This document shows positions 47,710 to 61,069 of a stretch of 64,000 nt of DNA, piece after piece (the stretch's first letter is position 1; each line of letters starts with the position of its first letter). This stretch comes from Oreohelix idahoensis (taxonomy: Eukaryota; Mollusca; Gastropoda; Stylommatophora; Oreohelicidae): positions 1-64,000 of the forward strand of contig JAMPIV010017522.1 in assembly GCA_024509875.1 (NCBI GenBank), written 5' to 3'. A program made the translations under genes and the position numbers. The notes under the pieces were generated by a model that was given only the letters and a program-made list of their open reading frames with translations, did not search any database and was not told where the DNA came from.

Positions 47710-48575
47710 TTTTGAAAATATTTAGCTTTATTTAGTCTGGCAAACAGCTGATTTGTATCCGGCAATGGATCCACCTGTCCTTCTGTAATAGCATTCAATC
47801 TCCTGTAATCTATACAGAGTCTATGTTCTCCAGAGGGCTTCCTTAAGAGTACAACACCGGAACTATACGAAGACTCACTGTGCGAAATAATTCCTTCCTT
47901 CAATAGATAGTCTATCTCTTCCTTCAAAGCTTTCTCCTTAGCAAACGGAATCGAATATGGTTTCATACAGACAGGTGTGGAGTCTATTAGTTTCATATCA
48001 TATTCCAATAGGTTTGTATGCCCTGGTCGGTCTGTTAACACCTCTGCATGATTATTTAGAACCTGTTGCACTCTCTCTTTCTGAGTTTCCGTTAAATGTG
48101 TACTGATTTTCACCTGTGCTGCTGTCTCACAGGGGTGTAATGGATATTCAAATGATGAAAGTGGTTCCTTTTTCATCTCCATGGCGATGGACAAGGTCAA
48201 CAAGTGTGTCTCTTCCTGATGTTCTCTTTCCAAATATTTCTTCAGGAGATTCACATGATAGATTTTTTCTTTCCCCTTCTTATCTATCTTATAATTTGTT
48301 CTAGACACCTTCTCTAAAACTGTATATGGACCCTGCCATCCAATTTGTAACTTATTCTGACTCTCGGGCAAAAGAAGCAGTACTTTCTCTCCCACAGCCA
48401 AATTTCTGTCTTTCGCCTTCCTGTTATAATAGGCAGCATGTTTCTTCCTGGCTTGTTTCAAATTTTCATTGGCAAGTTTCCAGCCAGTTTTTAACCGAGT
48501 GGTCAGCTCATTCACGTATTGGTATGAAGATGTAATGTTTTCCTCTGCCTTTTCATCAGTCCACGTTCTTAACAT
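47700..48575 (-). pseudogene. pol: integrase C-terminus and reverse transcriptase N-terminus, retrotransposon 2
   Basis: A 291-codon frame beginning MLRTWTDEKAEENITSSYQY, which aligns to residues 647 onward of the retrotransposon 1 polyprotein. It includes the GPY/F module (GWQGPYTVLEKV), the linker (YPLHPCETAAQVK) and the first reverse-transcriptase motifs (LLKEGIISHSESSYSSGVVL, HRLCIDYRRLNA). It confirms integrase-before-RT order in this element too. It is out of frame with the Gag ORF upstream and ends at the one-base loss before DLSKGYY. The integrase catalytic core is not here. Confidence 0.9.
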
Positions 48576-48577
48576 AG

Positions 48578-50617
48578 CTACATATGGACCTTTAATTGTG
48601 TGGACCTATTTGTCCATGCACCGGTATGGTCTCTTCCACTCGAAGCTTTATAGTGATGATTTTTCCTCCCAGAATTATCATTCACAAAACGACCGCTACC
48701 AATTTTTCTTTTCCTGGGGTTTCCTCCCCACTTAAAATTCTTGATGAGAGATTTCCTCTCTACATCTTCTTCCTCCAGTTTGTTTAAGTCCGATTGAGGG
48801 ATTTTCGGCTTATCCTGGGGTAAGACATCTTTTTGCACTCTCCGCATAGTGGCCATTGTAAAACAGTTAAGTGAAGCTTGTCCGTGAAAAGGGGCTTCCC
48901 ATTCCATTTGGTCCACTTTATCAAATTTATTTTTCTTTTTATTATCAGGCCTAATTTTGCTCCGGGGCGTGTCCAGGTCCTGATCCATGTTCCCACTTGT
49001 GGGTGTTCCCTCATGTGCTATGCTACACCTTTCTACAAAATTTTCAATGTCCCATCTTGCTTTGGGCCAATAATAATTGTGAGCCACCTTTTGAATGATG
49101 GTACCTATCTTCTCATGGTCCCCATCTGGTTTCACATGTAGGCTCCTTATTAAGTCTGCCCTATATCTTTTTGGAAGAACCAGCTGTCCGTGACCTTTGG
49201 ATCTAGCTCCAGTCTTCCTATACATCAACTTGTTTTTCATGTAAAAATCTCCCTTGCCTGGAGTTGTATGACAAGTTGACAATTTTCTGAAACAAGGCTT
49301 GAGTGTTTTATCCCCAGCCTGTGCCTTCCTCATCTCTTCTGGAGTGGTATCTAACATAATATCCTCCTCCTGTCTTGAGGTCGACCTGACCTGAAGGGTT
49401 GCCATATACACAGGTTTCCTTCTGCAATAGTCAGTGTCATGATTGTCCATCTGACAATTTTTACACCACCTTTTTCCTTGGTTGAAAGATTTTCTTTCAT
49501 TATATTTCCTTTCATCGAATTGTGGGAATTTATTTTTATTTTCATACCGTGGCCTATCAAACTGGTGCTTACCTTTATTTTGATCCCTAGGATCAAATTT
49601 ATTAAAGTTCTGTGGTGCCCTAAAGTTATCCACTTGTTTCTTTTTATTACCTGTTACTTCTGCTTGAGCTGCTTGATACCTTTCAGCAACATTTAGCAAC
49701 TCACCCAGCCTCTCTGCACCTTGTTCCATGAGAAACTTTCTCAGGTCTGGAGCCATGGACTCTCTTAGTTGCTCTATAAGGACCATTTCCTTAAGATCTT
49801 GGGTTTTCCCCAGAGAAGTCCATTTCTCCAAGTATGTCTCTATTCGTGCAGAGAACTGGTGATAGGTTTCACCTGACAGTAGTTTAGCATTCCTAAATTT
49901 TTTCCTATAAAATTCTGCATTCTTTTCATATCTTAACAAAAGAGCCTGCTTTAGCATGTCATAATTTTCCTGATCACCTCTGCTCATTTTTGCAAAAACT
50001 TCATAAGCTGCCCCACGAAGTCCCTGAGATAACTTTAAGCTCCACCTTTCTCTCTCTAACCCATACGTGGTAGCTAATAGCTCATACCTATTTATATAGC
50101 TCTCAATATCATCGTCTTTCTCAACAAAATGATCTAAATGAAAGTTCATAGCTGAGGTTGAGGCTCCTTGAGTAACCGTAGCATCAGAGGCAAAGGGACT
50201 GGCACCATTTTCAGGAGCATGGCCTTGAAACTCAAACTCCCTTAGTCGTAACTCATGTTCCCTTTGTAATCTTTTCTCCTCCTTTTCTGCTTCCCTCTCT
50301 GCAGTCAATCTTCTTTCTTCTGCAGCTAATTTCTTCTCTTCTCTTTCTGCAGCTAATTTCTTCTCTTCTGCTTCCAATTTCTTAGCCTCTTTGTCAGCCT
50401 CAATCTGCAACCTCTTAGTCTCAGCCTCAGCCTCAAACTGTAACTTCTTAATTTCCCTTTCAGCCTCTAACCTTCTTTCGGCTTCAAACCTTCTTTCTTC
50501 GCGTTCAATAAATTTGTCACATTCCGTCGTGACATAGGCAACCATAACTTGCCCATCTAATCCTAACTCTTTTGCAGTCTGAACCGCAGCAGATCGAAAT
50601 TTGGCCAGGTCCGCCAT
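48578..50617 (-). CDS. gag: intact Gag fused to a partial integrase zinc domain and an unknown segment, retrotransposon 2
   Basis: A 679-codon frame. Residues 1-35 form the N-terminus; 36-130 a Glu/Lys/Arg-rich coiled coil; 155-325 the capsid-like region; 385-398 a zinc knuckle (C385, C388, H393, C398). After CRRKP (402) it jumps to VYMATLQV, skipping the whole protease found in retrotransposon 1 (125 codons, in frame). Residues 425-480 match the pre-integrase segment. Residues 481-531 are a diverged zinc domain (H494, H501, C531) lacking the second Cys. From 532 to 679 the sequence is unrelated to integrase: basic and Asp/Glu-rich, with no recognised fold. Gag is fully open here, in contrast to retrotransposon 1. 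The start at 50617 is supported by alignment of both copies. Confidence 0.92.
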   Translation of the reverse strand: MADLAKFRSAAVQTAKELGLDGQVMVAYVTTECDKFIEREERRFEAERRLEAEREIKKLQFEAEAETKRLQIEADKEAKKLEAEEKKLAAEREEKKLAAEERRLTAEREAEKEEKRLQREHELRLREFEFQGHAPENGASPFASDATVTQGASTSAMNFHLDHFVEKDDDIESYINRYELLATTYGLERERWSLKLSQGLRGAAYEVFAKMSRGDQENYDMLKQALLLRYEKNAEFYRKKFRNAKLLSGETYHQFSARIETYLEKWTSLGKTQDLKEMVLIEQLRESMAPDLRKFLMEQGAERLGELLNVAERYQAAQAEVTGNKKKQVDNFRAPQNFNKFDPRDQNKGKHQFDRPRYENKNKFPQFDERKYNERKSFNQGKRWCKNCQMDNHDTDYCRRKPVYMATLQVRSTSRQEEDIMLDTTPEEMRKAQAGDKTLKPCFRKLSTCHTTPGKGDFYMKNKLMYRKTGARSKGHGQLVLPKRYRADLIRSLHVKPDGDHEKIGTIIQKVAHNYYWPKARWDIENFVERCSIAHEGTPTSGNMDQDLDTPRSKIRPDNKKKNKFDKVDQMEWEAPFHGQASLNCFTMATMRRVQKDVLPQDKPKIPQSDLNKLEEEDVERKSLIKNFKWGGNPRKRKIGSGRFVNDNSGRKNHHYKASSGRDHTGAWTNRSTQLKVHM

Positions 50618-50786
50618 TGTCTATCAGGTAACTTAATACAATGTCTAACCAACAATTCAATCTCTAATGGACAACACAGGCACCGTGAGCTCAACCTTAT
50701 TTAATTCCACCCAAGGATACCTTTTAATTCTTATATTCCCTGAAGTGAATTACCCCCAATATTTTTAATAGTTAAAGATTCAAAAT

Positions 50787-50804
50787 CCCGAGAGCGAGCC
50801 CCCA
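50787..50804 (-). promoter_or_regulatory. primer-binding site of retrotransposon 2
   Basis: On the minus strand TGGGGGCTCGCTCTCGGG lies five bases inside the LTR. Its first ten bases equal the tRNA-Pro primer site known from murine-type retroviruses. The remaining bases match less well (extra CT). Confidence 0.65.
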
Positions 50805-50809
50805 ATATA

Positions 50810-53150
50810 TGTGGTGAAGTGGGATGTTATAAATATTTATAGGGGACTTAGTGTACTGACTGAGATCAGCTGTGAAGGTATCTATATCTATTAAGAGTAG
50901 TGTATTATAGATAACCTTACTTGCTACCACATATCTCTATATCTCAGTCAGAATTATTCTGGAATAGTGTGATGCTACGTTATGTGTCTAGGGTATGAGT
51001 ATGGTGAAGTGTAAGTCACAACAACAGACAGATAAACAATTTAATTTAATCCACTACTCTTGACAACACTGTGACACTCACATACATATAACACTCTATG
51101 AGAATAGCTTACAGGAGACACTCGTAACTTTTCAAATAACAATATGTATTCATTTCTGTCATAAAGGCATATGTGTGTCCTGATTCAAAGACAAAGGAAC
51201 CAGGAATCACAATCAATGTTAATTACAAGTTATGTACAGAATGTATTAATATGAATCTGGTAGTGACATATATTATTAAAAATATCCTATGTGTGTCAGT
51301 TGTGTAATAGTAGTATGAGGTAATACTGGTTTTGTTTTGTTCAAGCTCTGTTGGTAGTTGTCATCATGACTTCAATAGTTTGTCTTAAGGAAACTAGTAT
51401 TGGAGATGTTCTCAGTTCCTGATATTAAGACAATTAATTTCCCCTCTTAATATTATTTTTACAAAGTCAATTCAAGATGAGGGGACATAATGTTGAGCTC
51501 AGCTGGCCAAATCTGCTTATCTTGAGTGATGGTGGCAGGAAAGGACTCCTCCGCTCGAATTCTCCCCTGGGCTCTGGAGACACCTCACTGATAGCTAAAA
51601 AGACCAAGGAGTATGCTGTCCGACTCGGGATTCAGCAAAGCTCTGACCAGGTGCTGCTCAGTACCATCAAGACCACGGTCCCTGAAATCAAGGAGGATGT
51701 ACCTTCTACTTCATAACTAACTTATAATTTCTTTTTACACTGATCACAACACAGCACAAACATTGAGTTCAGAGCGTTAGGCCAACTGTCAGCTTCATTT
51801 GAAATACTTTATTCCAGTATTACCCTTCTTAATGGTTACTACGCCTCTGCACTTCCAGCATTATTTCTTTCTATTCAATCATCCAGGTGTCAGTGTACTG
51901 TTTGGCCATTCCATGCCGTTTTACTTCTCTCCGACACCCTCTGTTCAGGCTGGAGCATTATAGGCTTTACCTCACGTTTGCCACTGAACTACACATATAT
52001 ATATACAGGCATAAATCAACAATTCACATTCAATTTTCATTAAAAGATATTGAATGGTTCAAGCTTACCACAATTCATAGAATAACACAGATACGTTGAT
52101 TAGCAATGAATTCTGGCACAAACTGGCACAAATTCCCATCTGCTTATCTTCCAGGCTTTTATTTAGCAAAATATAAGCTGGCTTCAACGCACTGATGTTT
52201 TATCAAGTTTATTTAAACAAGTGGTTTCGAACTAACGCTCCCAAGTGTGTATATCAGCGAGTCTGACCAATGAGGCCCCGTTTCGACAAGTGTTTGAAAA
52301 AATGTTACCCTTCCCCGTCTCCCTTGACAACGAAAGATAGTATTTATAGTCCGACCAATCGTGGTTAGGCTTTCATTTGTTGCGCTCCAATCAATTTGGA
52401 GTTTACATGGTAGACTATTTCTGTAACGTAAATTTTTTTCAAACACGTTATAAAAAAAATCTTATGAGCAGAAATGATTTCATGCTGTCAGGCATCCTCA
52501 CTATTTTATTTTGGGTATAATTTATTAATTCCTGGACTATTTGCGTAACGTTTTACATATTCTTTGTCAGCAAGCCCTAAGGAACCCAAATATCCCAATT
52601 TAAAGGAGCTACGTGGCTGCGTTCAAAATATGTATTTTCTACCTCCTGTTTCGAAGATGTGCTGTCTGGGTACTGTTATGTTTTCAACCGTAAACCCATC
52701 TATTGTTATCTTTCCTAATAAGCGTTTTTTATGATTTATAAACCTAACTCTGGGATGGGTAATGTATTTTATCACTGTCCGTCTGAAAAAAAAGTTAGTG
52801 CATGTAGTCTTACACGCGTGATGGCAGCATTTGTGTATCGCGCGAAGCGTGTTTAGTGTTCGGCTTTCTGCCTCTCCCTTCCCGCTATCCTTTTGTCCAT
52901 CTGTCTTTCGTTTTGGTAACGCAGTATAATTAATGTTAGGATTAATTTAGGTCATTACGCAGGGCCTCTCAATGTTTTTTCCAAGAAATACAGCACACGT
53001 TTCATTGAAGAAGGCGGGTAATAATACAGTAAGCTTTACTATCAACGTGAAAGCGTTACAATTTGCAGACGAAGCAGAAAACAAGGGGGATTTCGAGTAC
53101 ATTCTTTGTGACAGCACTGTTATTTTTCCATTGCTCTTCTCTTTATTAAT
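50810..53150 (-). repeat. 5' LTR of retrotransposon 2, lacking about 68 bp at its outer end
   Basis: Aligns with 44323-46610 at over 99 percent over about 2.2 kb. Homology to the left LTR stops at 53150 (CTCTTTATTAAT), before the expected outer end, so the start of this LTR is truncated or replaced. Positions about 50820-50938 are absent from the other LTR; this segment runs from TGTGGT to ACCACA (50926-50931), short inverted ends. Confidence 0.9.
51477..51716 (+). other. 79-codon antisense frame in the right LTR
   Basis: Same as 44871-45110, with E in place of K near the C-terminus (PEIKEDVPSTS). No family recognised. Confidence 0.35.
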
Positions 53151-53239
53151 ATTTTTCCCATTTATTTCTAGCTTCTTTTTATTTTTTCTTCTTCTGCTTC
53201 CTGGGGTAAACCGTAGTCATATAACAAATATTAAATAAA

Positions 53240-53335
53240 TTAACATCAATACACCTAAAGGTCTTTTATATTAGGACATGCGCCCTAATATAACCGACTA
53301 GGCTGAAAGAGACGCGCCTCGCCAAAACGAGGCAA
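53240..53335. repeat. dispersed repeat C, copy 1
   Basis: Contains TATATTAGGACATGCGCCCT and GACGCGCCTCGCCAAAACGA. A diverged inverted partner lies at about 56185-56320, with GTTATATTAGGACACATGTC on plus and CATTTCGGTGAGACACGAC. Identity is about 70 percent by eye. Confidence 0.55.
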
Positions 53336-53582
53336 AATTTTTTTTTTTTTTTTTGTAAATCGAATGGGAGCGAAGCGTTAATAGACTACATAAACTAGGT
53401 CTCAACTTTATGAGGTAGGGTTGTCGGCTCCGTTCCTCGTTGCATTTGCCTTCCTTCACCAAAGAGTAGAGTCGGGTACCTTTTTACAGCGAGACAGACT
53501 GGTGCCTGAGGCTTCCTGGTTTAGAACCCAGCAATTTTGACTTGAGAAGCAAGCGTTCTAGCCACTCTGCTACGTGACTGGG
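53336..53582 (-). mobile_element. tRNA-derived SINE (SINE-2) with poly(A) tail
   Basis: On the minus strand: A-box GCAGAGTGGCTAGAACGCT, B-box GGGTTCTAAACC, then CTGTCTCGCTGTAAAAAGGT and a body ending in an 18-bp A run (T run at 53337-53354). Layout and several body blocks resemble the SINE at 60481-60720. No clear target-site duplication was seen. Confidence 0.8.
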
Positions 53583-55720
<2,138 letters not shown>

Positions 55721-55981
55721 ATATTCGAGTGAAAATGAATTTTCATTTAAGTTAATGACTATCGCATTAAGTGTCTATCTACGTGTCTTGTTTACAGTAA
55801 TGGCAAATGCAAGCCGCACAAAATATTGTTATTCCTTATGGTTCTGCCAGTACAGTGATTTCACTTTTGCTTTTCAGTTTGCTTCCGAATGTTTCCAAAA
55901 TACTCTTATTTCTTATGATGGAATCGCAAAGCAATTTTATTCTGCTTCCAAGTTTTAGCAAGAAGCAAATTAATAAGACAC

Positions 55982-56166
55982 ATTTTCTCTTTCCGACCTG
56001 GCGCACCAAGAAAGAATAGTCCAACTCATCCTTGTTTAACGTTCTTTCTACTGTTTTTCGTAGCACCTTCTTTTCAAACATATATACATTATTGCTTGTA
56101 AAAAAACACATGATTATTATTTTCTGCCATACATACATCAAATATAAAAGACACAGTGATTGTGTT
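55982..56166. repeat. dispersed repeat B, copy 2
   Basis: Direct-orientation partner of 43316-43500, over 90 percent identical, with a shorter A run and a few substitutions (TCGTAGCACC against TCGTATCACG). Frames over it are incidental. Confidence 0.9.
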
Positions 56167-56184
56167 GAGTTGTAATTTTAAACA

Positions 56185-56320
56185 GAGGTTTCTCATTTCG
56201 GTGAGACACGACCCATTCAACCGAGACACACGGATGACGCCTGTTATATTAGGACACATGTCTAAATTAAAGATCTTTCGTCTGGGTGTATTGTTTAGCT
56301 TTGAGCTAGTATATTTTTTT
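56185..56320. repeat. dispersed repeat C, copy 2 (inverted)
   Basis: Reverse-strand partner of 53240-53335, with GGACACATGTC against GACATGCGCC and a similar GAGACACGACC block. The weak identity leaves the exact ends open. Confidence 0.5.
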
Positions 56321-56685
56321 AAGTGCCAAAAATAAAACTTAAATATTGCATTACTTTGGCGAGGGGCACCCCGTTTGAGACTGGCACATGTACAATTTTA
56401 GAAGACCCTCTTTCTTTTTTTTTTTTTTTCTTTTTTTTTTTTTTTTGGTTGTTGCTCGCATGAGTTGAAGTGAAAACTGAAAAAGACTGCTCTCTTACAA
56501 AAGTTATTGCAGTCTGTTTCAGTTATGAAGTGCCTAGCCTTCGAAATACTATGTAATATTTGGTAAATAAACAGAAACTGCTTTGTAAAATGTAATTAAA
56601 TTTGACATAAAAAGTAATAACAGCTTTTAAATACTGCATGAAAGTAATTTTTTTATATTTTCGCATAAAGCATTAGTGTCTGTTT

Positions 56686-56755
56686 ACTTACTTACTTAGT
56701 CGTTCCCCTTCTACCGTGAGGTGTAGAGGTTTGGAAGAGAGAGCGCCAGACCATT
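56686..56755 (-). mobile_element. 70-bp LINE-A copy with 10-bp duplication
   Basis: Only the last 70 bp of LINE-A: the (AAGT)n tail (ACTTACTTACTTAG on plus) and the end of the ORF through GCGCCAGACCATT. The repeat GTGTCTGTTT at 56676-56685 and 56756-56765 is the target-site duplication. It is an extremely short but well-formed insertion. Confidence 0.85.
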
Positions 56756-56975
56756 GTGTCTGTTTAAATAATTTAAATTGCTATGTAAAATAAAGAAACG
56801 TAGAGTTGTAAATTACGACATTTTAGTAATAATTTTTACCATTTTGATTGTTTCCATTGAATCATAATTTTACCATTTGGATTGTTTCCCTTGATTAAGA
56901 TAGATGCTGTTTACGAACCGGTTTTTACGCATAGAAAATATCTGTAGAAACCAAATTATGTTACCTAGACATGTT

Positions 56976-57340
56976 CTAAATTTTAGTACTTAAGCGGGGA
57001 CGAAGGTTTTTTTTTTTTTAAATTCTGAAACACGGACATACCATACGTAAAAAAAAACGAATGAATGCATAAATCTGCAACGATCATAGCTATCTAATAA
57101 TTTTGCTTTCTGCAACAACTAAAGATGTTACTATAAAAATAACTTAAAAACAATTTGAACGGCAAAAAAGCGACTTTCGAGTGAATTAGCTTTTTACATA
57201 TGTTGATACAGTTATTTAAACAACCAGACTAAAGCCAGGCATTTTCTAAATTTTAATACCAAGCGGGGACGAAGGTTTATACACAAAATTCTGAAGCACC
57301 GACATACCATAAGTGAAAGCGAATGAATGCATAAGTCTGC
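56976..57340. repeat. 263-bp-spaced direct duplication
   Basis: Two blocks of about 100 bp (about 56976-57085 and 57240-57340) share AAGCGGGGACGAAGGTTT, CGACATACCATA and GAATGAATGCATAA. Identity is about 80 percent. Confidence 0.8.
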
Positions 57341-57499
57341 TTTTTCAATCAAAATAAAAATTTATTCAAATTTTGACTACGCATTTTGAAAATAATGTAA
57401 AAACAATAATACCTTTTTTTTTTTTTTTCTCGCATGAGGTCGCATATTTTTTCCTCGCATGAGGTCGCATTGGCACCCACCCCAAACCCGGCTCTGGTC

Positions 57500-57625
57500 A
57501 AGACACATGTCCCAACACAAGAAGACCCAATGACAAACTGTGTCACTGTAGTGATCCTCTGTGTTCTCACACAAGGGACCTAATGACACATGAATGTCAC
57601 TGTACCGGTCCCTGTGTCTAGACAC
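57500..57625. repeat. two-unit degenerate tandem repeat, ~56 bp
   Basis: Two related units (starting about 57515 and 57570) share CACAAG, CCTAATGACA or CCAATGACA, TGTCACTGTA and CCTCTGTGT or CCCTGTGT. Directly left, CTCGCATGAGGTCGCAT occurs twice (57429 and 57453). Confidence 0.65.
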
Positions 57626-57639
57626 ATGATCCAAAGGCC

Positions 57640-60480
57640 AGGTATTAGGGCGTTGGGTTTCACAGCGTTATTTTCATTAAGATTAAAGACGCACAGTAGA
57701 TGTTCATGCTCAGAGAACCTTCATTGGTTTTAATATATGTATCGATACAACTCCAATCCAATTTGAAACCGCTTGGCCAAATGAAAGCCATTAAAATTAC
57801 ATAGTTAAAAAAAAAAGGAAGTGCTACAAAAAACTGTTTTTTTCTTCTTTTTCCTATTAAAGTAAAAATGTTTAGTTAAACAAATTTAATTATCTTGTAA
57901 AATATGCAAACGTATGGTCATTAATAACAAACATAAAATAATAGTTTTAGATTTTCGTGTTATGTCCCTTGATATTTATTGGATATGTATTTATGTCATT
58001 ATGGCCCCTGAAAAATAAATGTCTTCTATACATTTCTTACGAAAAACTAATTAATCATAATGTCATAATTACAATACTAAATTATAAAATAACTGCATGG
58101 CGTACCCCGGCGGTAACTAAAGAGCCTGTTTGCCAAAATTCATCAAGAAATAATAAGGCCTGCGGATTTGTATTAAGAACATAAAAACATACTTTGTCTT
58201 CTGGTTCTGGATCATACATCTGTAATGATTAATTCAACTATGAATTTGTCAAAATCAACATTTACAAATTTAATGATCAATTACTTTGAAACAAATGTAA
58301 ATAAATATGACTGGTGATTATGACAAATTATGGTTCATCATAGATCTCGGTTTTGAAGATGAAAATATAGGGTTTTTTTTTTTATTTGGCCTGCTTAAAA
58401 ATATAACTTAGCTTCCAAATTGCTGAAATGTTAGTGATGCTCGTTCCGTTAATTCGTCTCTGTGGCAAGGGCACGTTTCCAAAGGATTCTGGAGGTAACC
58501 GCTTCTGTTCAAGGCAGGGATCTTCATTACCCGTGGGATGTAGGTTTCACGTGTCGATCTCAAGCTTCGAACCACAGACAAGTACAGCTGGTAACGTCAG
58601 TAGAACTTCAAATGTTCTATCCAATCCGTACCACCAACTTTAGAGGGAATAATTGAACACATTCTGCTGTTAAGTATTTGTTTTCCTGATTTAGACCAGG
58701 CGTCTTTCCTCGCTGTCCGTCACTGATTCTTTTATCAGAATTTGTACTCTCCCTGAGTGTATACCAAAAAACTCAGAGGAGGTGATGAAAAATTACCATT
58801 CTTTTAGTTCATGTAATGAAACAATTTCAACTGGACAGCGGCAAATGGCTTGTGCCTGAAAGAACAACTTTAAGCATACATACAACTCATTACAAATGAT
58901 AATATACATATGATATCATCATCATTCATTTCGTTTCTCCACTGGGGAGCTGGGATTACCTCTGCTTTTGGTTCTTCCGTGTGAAATAGCATGAAGCAAT
59001 CTTCAGCGCTTGTTGTAGTGGTTCATGATTGTATCCTTTTCACATGCTGAGGTTGCCAGCCTCGTATGAATCTTTAACACTCCTTGCTAGTATAAACCAG
59101 TCAAATTCACAGCATAAAAAATTATGTTACACTCACCTCAATAATTGAGAAATCGTAGACTTCTTGCTCAGAAGAATAGTCCTGGAAACTTAACACAGAT
59201 GCCTCGAACACACGTCTGGGGTATTATTTCTATTTCAGAATCCCTCTGTGACTTGTGAGTGGTCCTGTAGAATTCCGGGTTCCGTATTAATGTTGGCGAG
59301 TTTTCTACTGATGTACCGAGATACTCTTAATACTTTTTGTCCTGTTCTTTAAATTCAGAATCCAACTTTATTGTTTTGTGTGGCAAGGTCCGAGATGTCT
59401 ACGTTGACGCTTTCAGGAATGCAGTGCCGTATGTCAAACTTTTTCTACGTTATATCGTAAGTTCCCAGCCAACGTATCCACTTGGCGTTTTCTGACAAAC
59501 TCCCAATTAACGCAGTTATTTATTCGCGCCTCAAATGCCAGCCAATACATTCAACGTTCACATTATGAAAACTTTTCCACATGTAGTATTCTGTATGACT
59601 CGTGCGTTTAAAAATTTCAAACAGTCATCCTCCGTACATGGAGTTGCTACATCCGACAATTCTTGGTAATGGTTACGCTACAACTGTTACATTTTTCCTG
59701 ATCATAACCAGGTTTTCCTGAAGTTTCCTTACATCATTCGTCCTGCTCGCTCTTCCAGATGTCTTCCAAGATTGCGTTTATCTTTAATCACCTAACCCTG
59801 CTGTCTTGTCGGAAGTCATTATGCAATCTTATGCAAACACTTCGTGCTCGCATTTACCTGGAGTCAATGTGGTATTATCACGTTTTAGGGACTCAATTAA
59901 TATCTCACTGATGAACGATACGCTTGTCTGGCCCTGTCATGCATCGAAACGTGAAACGTGAACAATGACAGTAGGGCAAAAGAGTGTGCTAATAATAGAA
60001 TAATGCACCTAATTCAGTACACACAACAAACGTAGTTCAATACTGCAGGAGAGGAGAGGAGAGCACAAATTGTGTCACACCCGTATCTTGTCGCTTTGTC
60101 GCCCTCTACATCTTTTACCTTAAGTTTTTCCTGTTGTCAAAATATATTCCAGCGTCCTTCTTTTTATAACACGTCTAAAGGAATCAGATTGCGTTCTTTA
60201 AAAATGAATAAGGAGTTTATTTTGCGCACTCAGGACATCCTCATTACGCTAGCTGCCCACGTTTATCTTAATAGTATTATATTAAACAACATCTCTGTGT
60301 CCTCCGGAAATTTTTTTGCTTGGTTACTAATTATCCATGACTCACTTTCATACGACCGGATTGGGTCTGTATAACGATGAATAACTCCCTGTCTTACATA
60401 CATTGATCAAGATTTGTTGCATAAAATATTTTCCATTCTATGAACGCTGTTTTTACCTGGGCTATTCTACTTTTCTAGCA
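57640..60480. other. non-coding stretch, nothing recognised
   Basis: AT-rich sequence. Frames at 57957-58184, 58428-58643 and 60072-60374 show no motif. No repeat partner within the window was found. Confidence 0.5.
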
Positions 60481-60720
60481 TCCGATTGACAGAGTGGTTA
60501 GAGCGCTTGTCTATTGCGGCAAAGGTACCGGGTTCTAATCACGGTACCGACACGCTCCAGTCTACCCAGCTGTAAATGGGCACATGACTTTCAGTTAAGG
60601 AAGGAGAAGGCCGCGAAGAAGTGAACTGGTCACCCCACCTCTCGATGCTGGACCTGGTATGGTGAAGTCTCAAACACTTCACTCCCCTACGGCAGTACCT
60701 GCTATGGGACTACCTTTACC
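60481..60720 (+). mobile_element. tRNA-derived SINE (SINE-2-like)
   Basis: A-box GAGTGGTTAGAGCGCTTG (60492), B-box GGGTTCTAATC (60530), then CTACCCAGCTGTAAATGGGC and a body ending near CTACCTTTACCTG. There is no clear poly(A) tail or duplication, so this is probably an older or 3'-truncated copy. Confidence 0.75.
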
Positions 60721-61069
60721 TGTATTCTACTCTTCACCTGTGAGGTACAACTTTCTGTCTGACGTCAGTGTGACGTATGAAAATCGATCCTCTCTTTAAT
60801 CCCTCAGTTACCCCTTTCTCTCTTACAACTAAACAACTCGAGTGGAATTCCCACGCTTGCTGGTTGGTATGCAATAAGTTATCGTGCTAGCAGCCACGAC
60901 ATTCGCCCTTTGTTGTCTTCTCTCTCGGGCTATTAAAAAACTACTATTTCGGTATCTCTTACTGACATTCCTCCAAGAGGGCGGGCCACCGGCGGTCATA
61001 TGAAACCTCTGATTAACACCTGATAATAGAATGGACGTTGAATCCGCTCGAGGTGCGATTTTGCCAGAC

